Position numbers and translations under genes: made by a program. From an uncultured Prevotellaceae bacterium (lineage in GTDB: Bacteria; Bacteroidota; Bacteroidia; Bacteroidales; Muribaculaceae): a stretch of DNA of 37,284 nucleotides. Within the stretch, counting starts at the first letter, position 1; the number at the start of each line of letters is the position of its first letter. The stretch spans positions 1 to 37,284 of the forward strand of contig ONYP01000048.1 of the NCBI GenBank assembly GCA_900322135.1. The letters are read 5' to 3'. The notes under the pieces are model-generated. The model searched no databases, was not told the origin of the DNA, and saw only the letters and a list, made by a program, of their open reading frames with translations. Shown in pieces: positions 33,282 to 37,284 of this stretch.

Positions 33282-33722
33282 TTAGTCGTCGTAGTCCACG
33301 CCGATGAACTGGAAATTGCGGTTGAACTCAACCTCCAAGCCATTATTGAGTTTCACCTCAAAGATGCTGCGATGGCGCTCAATTTTAACGACACTCTTGC
33401 CGGGATAGTTCTGGGTGAGGTAGCTGTTGATCTGCTCAGGGATAGCGCCAGTGGGGACCTTGGTGTTGTAGCACTCGATCTCCTTCCACTCTCCATTCCT
33501 GTCAAACTCTATTTTCTCACCACTCTCATACCTGATGGTGAAATCGTCCCAGTCGGCGGTCACCAACAAGGGAGCCTTAGCAGCAAAATTCGCCTTGTGA
33601 AACGCCTGTGCAGCCTGCGGCAACTGATCAAAGGTGATCACGCGGTCGTCGTCATCGGCACTCATCGTCAGGCCCATGGTCATGACCATAGCCATCAACA
33701 GTAAATACTTTAAATACTTCAT
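33282..33722 (-). CDS. PepSY-like periplasmic protein (BLIP-like fold)
   Basis: The 146-residue product has a signal peptide (residues 1-22, ending LTMSA) and two tandem PepSY-like units (about 27-80 and 90-146): PQAAQAFHKANFAAKAPLLV with YESGEKIEFDRNGEWKEIEC, and PEQINSYLTQNYPGKSVVKI with VKLNNGLEVEFNRNFQFIG. This is the family of exported proteins related to beta-lactamase inhibitor-like folds in Bacteroidota, function not established. It precedes two DUF3667 genes on the same strand and follows a second PepSY-like gene. Confidence 0.85.
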   Translation of the reverse strand: MKYLKYLLLMAMVMTMGLTMSADDDDRVITFDQLPQAAQAFHKANFAAKAPLLVTADWDDFTIRYESGEKIEFDRNGEWKEIECYNTKVPTGAIPEQINSYLTQNYPGKSVVKIERHRSIFEVKLNNGLEVEFNRNFQFIGVDYDD

Positions 33723-33814
33723 TGTTTCAGTTCTATAAAAGGTGATTATTATTAGTTTCTAATTATTCTCTCAAATCATTGGTTTGGTCTCGCTAAGAAC
33801 GAGGAGCCTCTTTA

Positions 33815-33927
33815 ACCTCTAAACTGCGAGCGCAGCGAGCATCAACGCGGAGCTTCTCTAAACTCTAAACTCTAACCTCTAAACTGCGAGCAACGCGAGC
33901 ATATAACCTGCGAGCAACGCGAGCATA
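33815..33927. repeat. Heptamer and palindrome repeats between PepSY-like genes
   Basis: Three palindrome units are seen: GCGAGCGCAGCGAGC at 33826-33840, and GCGAGCAACGCGAGC at 33886-33900 and 33910-33924, separated by runs of CTAAACT/CTAACCT heptamers. They are the same families as at 6120-6241. Confidence 0.8.
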
Positions 33928-33929
33928 AA

Positions 33930-34364
33930 CTAGTCGTCCATTTCCATCAAGGCACCCGCCTGGTTGAACTTGAGTTCAAGTCCGTTGGCCAGTTCAACCT
34001 CATAATCTGTATTATCCTTATCAATCTTGAGAACCATCACCGCGGGGTAATTGCCCTGCAGATAGGTCATGATGGGTGCAGGAATCAATGCAGCGGGAAC
34101 AGGTTTCGTCATCGGGCTCTGGATTTTGTCCCACATCTGGTCGGTGTCAAACTCAATCTGCGTGCCATCGGCAAGCACCACATCATACTGCCAGCCAGTG
34201 ATTTCAAGGTCCTTCTGGGCAAATGTGATAGCCTGATCAGGGAAATTCTGCTGGATGAAATTGGTAATGGCCCCAGGCAACTGGGCAGGAGCAACCGGCT
34301 TGTCAGAGCAAGATGTCATCAATAAAACCAAGGCGAAAAAGCCTGTCAGAATATAACTCTTCAT
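33930..34364 (-). CDS. PepSY-like lipoprotein
   Basis: The 144-residue protein has a lipoprotein signal with lipobox LMTSC (cysteine 19) followed by two PepSY-like units: PGAITNFIQQNFPDQAITFA with VLADGTQIEFDTDQMWDKI, and PAPIMTYLQGNYPAVMVLKI with VELANGLELKFNQAGALMEM. It ends DD, as do the other two in the cluster. A promoter box lies 27 bases upstream. About 207 bases of repeat DNA separate it from the next PepSY-like gene, so both may have separate promoters. Function is not known. Confidence 0.85.
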   Translation of the reverse strand: MKSYILTGFFALVLLMTSCSDKPVAPAQLPGAITNFIQQNFPDQAITFAQKDLEITGWQYDVVLADGTQIEFDTDQMWDKIQSPMTKPVPAALIPAPIMTYLQGNYPAVMVLKIDKDNTDYEVELANGLELKFNQAGALMEMDD

Positions 34365-34390
34365 CTTTTTAGAAAGTTTTAAAATTTCTG

Positions 34391-34398
34391 CAAAAATA
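34391..34398 (-). promoter_or_regulatory. Promoter -7 element of the PepSY-like lipoprotein
   Basis: TATTTTTG on the minus strand fits TAnnTTTG, 27 bases before the start codon. Confidence 0.5.
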
Positions 34399-34564
34399 CA
34401 CTTTTTATTGATAACAACACAAGAATCTCACAAAATAGTGTAGTATTTCCATCATGAGGCCCCGGGAACGCCCGTCCTGCGCCACAGGATTCTCTTGTCA
34501 AGGTAATTGCTGCACAATTGTCGGTTTTTGAGGGATTAAGGGTTGTTTGCTGACGATTTTTGTG

Positions 34565-34572
34565 TAATTTTG
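34565..34572 (+). promoter_or_regulatory. Promoter -7 element of DUF3667 gene 3
   Basis: TAATTTTG fits TAnnTTTG. It excludes the ATG at 34575 as the likely start and supports 34605 or 34620. Confidence 0.55.
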
Positions 34573-34619
34573 CAATGACTAAAAATTCAAGCGCAAGATA
34601 TCCAATGAACCTGCAACGA

Positions 34620-35456
34620 ATGAAAATACGCTTTGAACTCTTCAAGCGCTGGGCACGACGCACTCCCGCGTTCCGTCCCTTGAGCGAAGAGGAGCACCAA
34701 TGCCAATGCTGTGGGCACCGTTATCAGGGGAACTATTGCCCACGCTGTTCCCAAAAGGCGGGGCGCGGGCGCATGACATGGAGCAGTGTCGCCAAGGGTG
34801 TGATGGATGTCTGGGGACTGGGCTCGCGAACGATGCCTTTCTCAATCTGGCAACTCTTGTGTCGCCCGGGCTATTTCATAGGCGACTATATCAGCGGCAA
34901 GCGGCAGTTGTGCTTTCCGCCTGTCAAGATGCTGTTCATCATCACTTTTATCTATGCTAATATCTACTATTGGTTTTTCCCCGAAGTGTTGAGCCTGCCG
35001 TTGGAGGGACAGGGAGTGACAGGGTATAAGTTGTGGATCAGGGAGCACTACAGTTTGGCCATGCTGGCCATGTCGGCTTTAGCCATTGTCCCCACATGGG
35101 TCATCTTCAGGAACTCGCCACGCAACTCACACCACACGATCCCCGAGGGTTTCTTCGTCCAAGTGCTCCTTCAAACGCTCACCATCGTGGTGTCATTACT
35201 GACAATACCGCTTGACTTCACCCAATCCTTATTCAGCACTGCTGTTTACGACTTGATTATTATGGCCTATTATTTCATCAGTTATAAGCAATTGTTCGGT
35301 TATGGGATATGGGGCACCCTGTGGCGCCAATGTTTGGTTTCAATCTGCATAGTTCTTTCCTTTATGCTATTGATCTGGTTGTTCTTCCCCACGATGATAG
35401 ACTCGATTATCGAAGCGCTGGACATCGTCGGTTATTATACCGAATATATCTTATAA
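34620..35456 (+). CDS. DUF3667 membrane protein 3
   Basis: The start at 34620 (MKIRFELFKRWARR) aligns with the first residues of the two minus-strand paralogues; ATG 34605 is possible. The 278-residue protein has a zinc ribbon (C28, C31, C40, C43; CQCC and CPRC), then the family motif RPGYFIGDYISGKRQLCFPP and about five hydrophobic segments with the NSPRNSHHTIPEGFF loop. It is more diverged than the other two. It is on the plus strand, 61 bases before a PepSY-like gene, so the pair mirrors the minus-strand group. Function unknown. Confidence 0.87.
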   Translation: MKIRFELFKRWARRTPAFRPLSEEEHQCQCCGHRYQGNYCPRCSQKAGRGRMTWSSVAKGVMDVWGLGSRTMPFSIWQLLCRPGYFIGDYISGKRQLCFPPVKMLFIITFIYANIYYWFFPEVLSLPLEGQGVTGYKLWIREHYSLAMLAMSALAIVPTWVIFRNSPRNSHHTIPEGFFVQVLLQTLTIVVSLLTIPLDFTQSLFSTAVYDLIIMAYYFISYKQLFGYGIWGTLWRQCLVSICIVLSFMLLIWLFFPTMIDSIIEALDIVGYYTEYIL

Positions 35457-35461
35457 ACCCA

Positions 35462-35490
35462 TTGTGGTTCCAAGAATTGTTGTAACTTTG
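35462..35490 (+). promoter_or_regulatory. Promoter of the third PepSY-like gene
   Basis: TAACTTTG at 35483-35490 is the -7 element and TTG at 35462-35464 a possible -33 element, 27 bases before the ATG at 35518. The gene can therefore be transcribed separately from the DUF3667 gene. Confidence 0.6.
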
Positions 35491-35517
35491 CCACATTAAC
35501 AATAATATTCAAACAGA

Positions 35518-36042
35518 ATGAAAAAGTTTAGTTACATGATCTTATTGGCCATTGGCCTGCTTGCCTGCACAGGCAACAACGACAACCAGCAAATGCAACA
35601 GCAAGCCCCCGTGACCACGGCACAGCAACCGGCACAGACCCCTCCTGCCGACGCCCAGGCCCAGCCCGCTGCCACCGCAGCCACGCCTCAGGCCGTGCCC
35701 GAAGCCATCAACGCTTTTGTCAAGCAGTATTTCCCCAATGCCACGATAGCCGGCGTCGAGCCCGACAACGATCATGGCGGCATGGAATATGACATCTATC
35801 TGAGCGACGGCACCGAAGTCGACTTTGATGCCAACAACCAGTGGGAAACCATTGAATCCAGAGCAAAAGGCGTTCCCGCGGCATTTATTCCGCAGGCTAT
35901 CGCCACCTATGTAAAGAGCAACTATCAGAACATGGCCGTCGCTAAAATCCACAAGGAGCACTATGGCTATGAGATAGAGCTGACCAACGGGCTTGAGCTG
36001 AACTTCGACAAATCAGGCCAATTCATGGGAATGGACGACTGA
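35518..36042 (+). CDS. PepSY-like lipoprotein with Gln/Pro/Ala linker
   Basis: The 174-residue protein has a lipoprotein signal with lipobox LLAC (cysteine 17), then about 45 residues rich in Gln, Pro and Ala (a flexible tether), then two PepSY-like units: PEAINAFVKQYFPNATIAG with YLSDGTEVDFDANNQWETI, and PQAIATYVKSNYQNMAVAKI with IELTNGLELNFDKSGQFMGM, ending DD. It is the plus-strand partner of DUF3667 gene 3. A strong terminator follows. The tether suggests the domain must reach away from the membrane. Confidence 0.86.
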   Translation: MKKFSYMILLAIGLLACTGNNDNQQMQQQAPVTTAQQPAQTPPADAQAQPAATAATPQAVPEAINAFVKQYFPNATIAGVEPDNDHGGMEYDIYLSDGTEVDFDANNQWETIESRAKGVPAAFIPQAIATYVKSNYQNMAVAKIHKEHYGYEIELTNGLELNFDKSGQFMGMDD

Positions 36043-36100
36043 TGCTCGCTGCGCTCGCAGTTTAGAGAGGCATCCACGCTCTTGAGATTAAAGACAACTT

Positions 36101-36150
36101 AAACAACGGTTACAACTGTTCTCGATCATGTTGTAACCGTTGTTTTTTTA
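36101..36150 (+). terminator. Rho-independent terminator of the PepSY-like gene
   Basis: Arms 36101-36116 and 36130-36145 pair perfectly over 16 bases with a 13-base loop and are followed by a T-run to 36149. It is the clearest terminator in the window. Confidence 0.92.
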
Positions 36151-36394
36151 CCATTGCCACGCACCGCATGGTTAGCATTTCTTGCTTTTCTTGTCTTTTA
36201 AAAAACGGCGGATGGCAGACGCAAACTCAATAAGACAACAGATTTTTCTTAAATATCTGATTATCAGCACATTCAGATTATTCAGTTGTTATAAAACAGT
36301 TGTAAGAGTTGTCTAAGTTGTCTTTAAATCCCGCTACAATCCTGATGGCTTGTATATGTTGTCTTTCTTGTCTTCCAAACATGGGGATAAAACG

Positions 36395-36421
36395 AGTGCC
36401 GGGGCTGTAGGCCTCGGCACT
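36395..36421 (-). terminator. Terminator of pnp
   Basis: Arms 36395-36405 and 36411-36421 pair over 11 bases with one G-U pair and a 5-base loop. On the minus strand it is followed by CTCGTTTTATC, and it lies about 30 bases after the pnp stop. Confidence 0.75.
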
Positions 36422-36449
36422 TGCTATTGTTAAATGTGTTGTCGCAGGA

Positions 36450-37284
36450 TTACTCGTCGTCGCGGCGATCGTCACGGCGGGGACGACGCGGGCCGTTGGG
36501 ACGGGGACCACGGTTGCCACCCATGGGACGGTTACCGCCGCCATTGGGGCGAGTACCACGGTTGCCACCGTTACCATTGCCATTGCCGCGGGGACCACGG
36601 GAGCCGCCACCCTGGCGACGCTCGTCATAACCCTCGGGCTTGTCCTGCAGGGCACGCATCGACAGGCGGAACTTACCGGTCTTCTTGTCAATCTCGATGA
36701 GCTTGACAGTGACCTCGTCGCCCTCGTGCAGGCCGCTGGCCTCCATGCTCTCGAGGCGGTCCCAACTGATCTCGCTGATGTGCAGCAGACCGTCACGGCC
36801 AGCCATGAACTCAACGAAGGCACCGAACTCGAGGATGCTGACCACCTTACCGGTGTAGATCTGACCCTCCTCGGGAACTGCGGTGATGGCCTTGATGCGG
36901 GCCACGGCAGCCTCGATGCTCTCCTTGTTGGCAGCAGCGATCTCGACGATTCCCTTGCCGTCAACCTCCTCTATGCTGATGGTAGTACCAGTCTCTTCCT
37001 GCAGACCTTGGATAACCTCGCCACCCTTGCCGATGACGGCACCAATGAATTCCTTGTCGATCTCCATGGTGACGATGCGGGGCACATGAGGCTTGTAGTC
37101 CTCGCGGGGTGCGGGAATGGCCTCGTTGATGAGGTTCAGGATGTGGAGACGGCCTTCCTTGGCCTGGTGCAGTGCCTGCTCGAGAATCTCGTAGGGCAGA
37201 CCGTCGCACTTGATATCCATCTGAGTGGCGGTGATACCGTCGACGGTACCCGTCACCTTGAAGTCCATATCACCCAGGTGGTCC
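36450..37284 (-). CDS. pnp: Polyribonucleotide nucleotidyltransferase, C-terminal part
   Basis: The reading frame runs off the right edge; the first visible residues are [13 protein letters not shown], the conserved catalytic aspartate region of the second RNase PH domain, so the ATG at 37268 is internal. Next come the end of that domain, a KH domain ([23 protein letters not shown]), an S1 domain ([35 protein letters not shown]), and a tail of about 55 residues rich in Gly, Arg, Asn and Pro with RGG/RGP-like repeats ending in Asp/Arg. PNPase degrades RNA 3' to 5' using phosphate. The tail is probably an extra RNA-binding segment and is unlike that of Escherichia coli PNPase. A terminator follows the stop. 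Confidence 0.96.
   Translation of the reverse strand, partial: DHLGDMDFKVTGTVDGITATQMDIKCDGLPYEILEQALHQAKEGRLHILNLINEAIPAPREDYKPHVPRIVTMEIDKEFIGAVIGKGGEVIQGLQEETGTTISIEEVDGKGIVEIAAANKESIEAAVARIKAITAVPEEGQIYTGKVVSILEFGAFVEFMAGRDGLLHISEISWDRLESMEASGLHEGDEVTVKLIEIDKKTGKFRLSMRALQDKPEGYDERRQGGGSRGPRGNGNGNGGNRGTRPNGGGNRPMGGNRGPRPNGPRRPRRDDRRDDE

Larger units (their letters stand above)
36043..36449. repeat. Intergenic stretch with palindrome, GACAAC and 17-nt repeats
   Basis: No gene is seen. GCTCGCTGCGCTCGC at 36044-36058 is the reverse complement of the palindrome at 33826 and starts right after the stop codon. GACAAC-type units lie at 36092-36108 and, inverted, at 36307-36323. TTGTCTTTCTTGTCTTC is at 36359-36375, with a degenerate copy near 36182-36198. 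Two terminators flank the region. Confidence 0.65.

Overview
The window looks like chromosomal DNA of a gut-type Bacteroidales bacterium, probably close to Muribaculaceae or Prevotellaceae. The evidence is promoters of the Bacteroidota type (TAnnTTTG at -7, sometimes TTTG at -33), BspA-like leucine-rich repeat proteins, type I dockerins without a visible cellulosome, DUF4296, DUF3667 and PepSY-like families, and a single-chain glycyl-tRNA synthetase. The taxon is an inference from gene content. No tRNA, rRNA, insertion sequence, phage gene or CRISPR array was recognised.

Region by region: 1-4800 is a more AT-rich accessory block of secreted proteins (LRR-dockerin C-terminus, small membrane protein, protease-prodomain-like lipoprotein, and an 885-residue LRR/dockerin/FGE-like/Fibrobacter-type mosaic). 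4882-5979 is a P-loop NTPase-CYTH fusion. 6247-8405 (minus) is glyQS plus an FKBP lipoprotein. 8785-11049 (minus) is an SGNH hydrolase/MBOAT O-acylation pair. 11142-14983 (minus) is a peptidoglycan-peptide operon (transglutaminase, NlpC/P60 with SH3 domains, Tat-exported dipeptide epimerase). 15083-18892 (minus) holds rlmD, a TPR protein and an MscS channel. 19280-20131 is a class A acid phosphatase. 20460-26982 is a long plus-strand run: an ileS broken by an apparent 137-bp deletion, a DksA-like protein, lspA, a DUF4296 lipoprotein and two half-size chromate transporters. 27089-31217 holds a dockerin protein diverging from a GH9-deacetylase fusion. 31232-36042 is a cluster of three DUF3667 membrane proteins and three PepSY-like exported proteins in two mirrored groups. 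The right edge is the 3' part of pnp.

The most interesting points are: (1) the DUF3667/PepSY-like cluster, which repeats the same two families in both orientations and may be an undescribed envelope system; (2) the interrupted ileS, an essential gene; (3) several dispersed intergenic repeat families (CTAAACT-type heptamers with GCGAGCAACGCGAGC palindromes, an exact 17-nt motif found three times, and related terminator hairpins); and (4) unusual domain fusions and stand-alone domains in the secreted proteins. Functions are assigned by family motifs read from the translations; no database search was possible.
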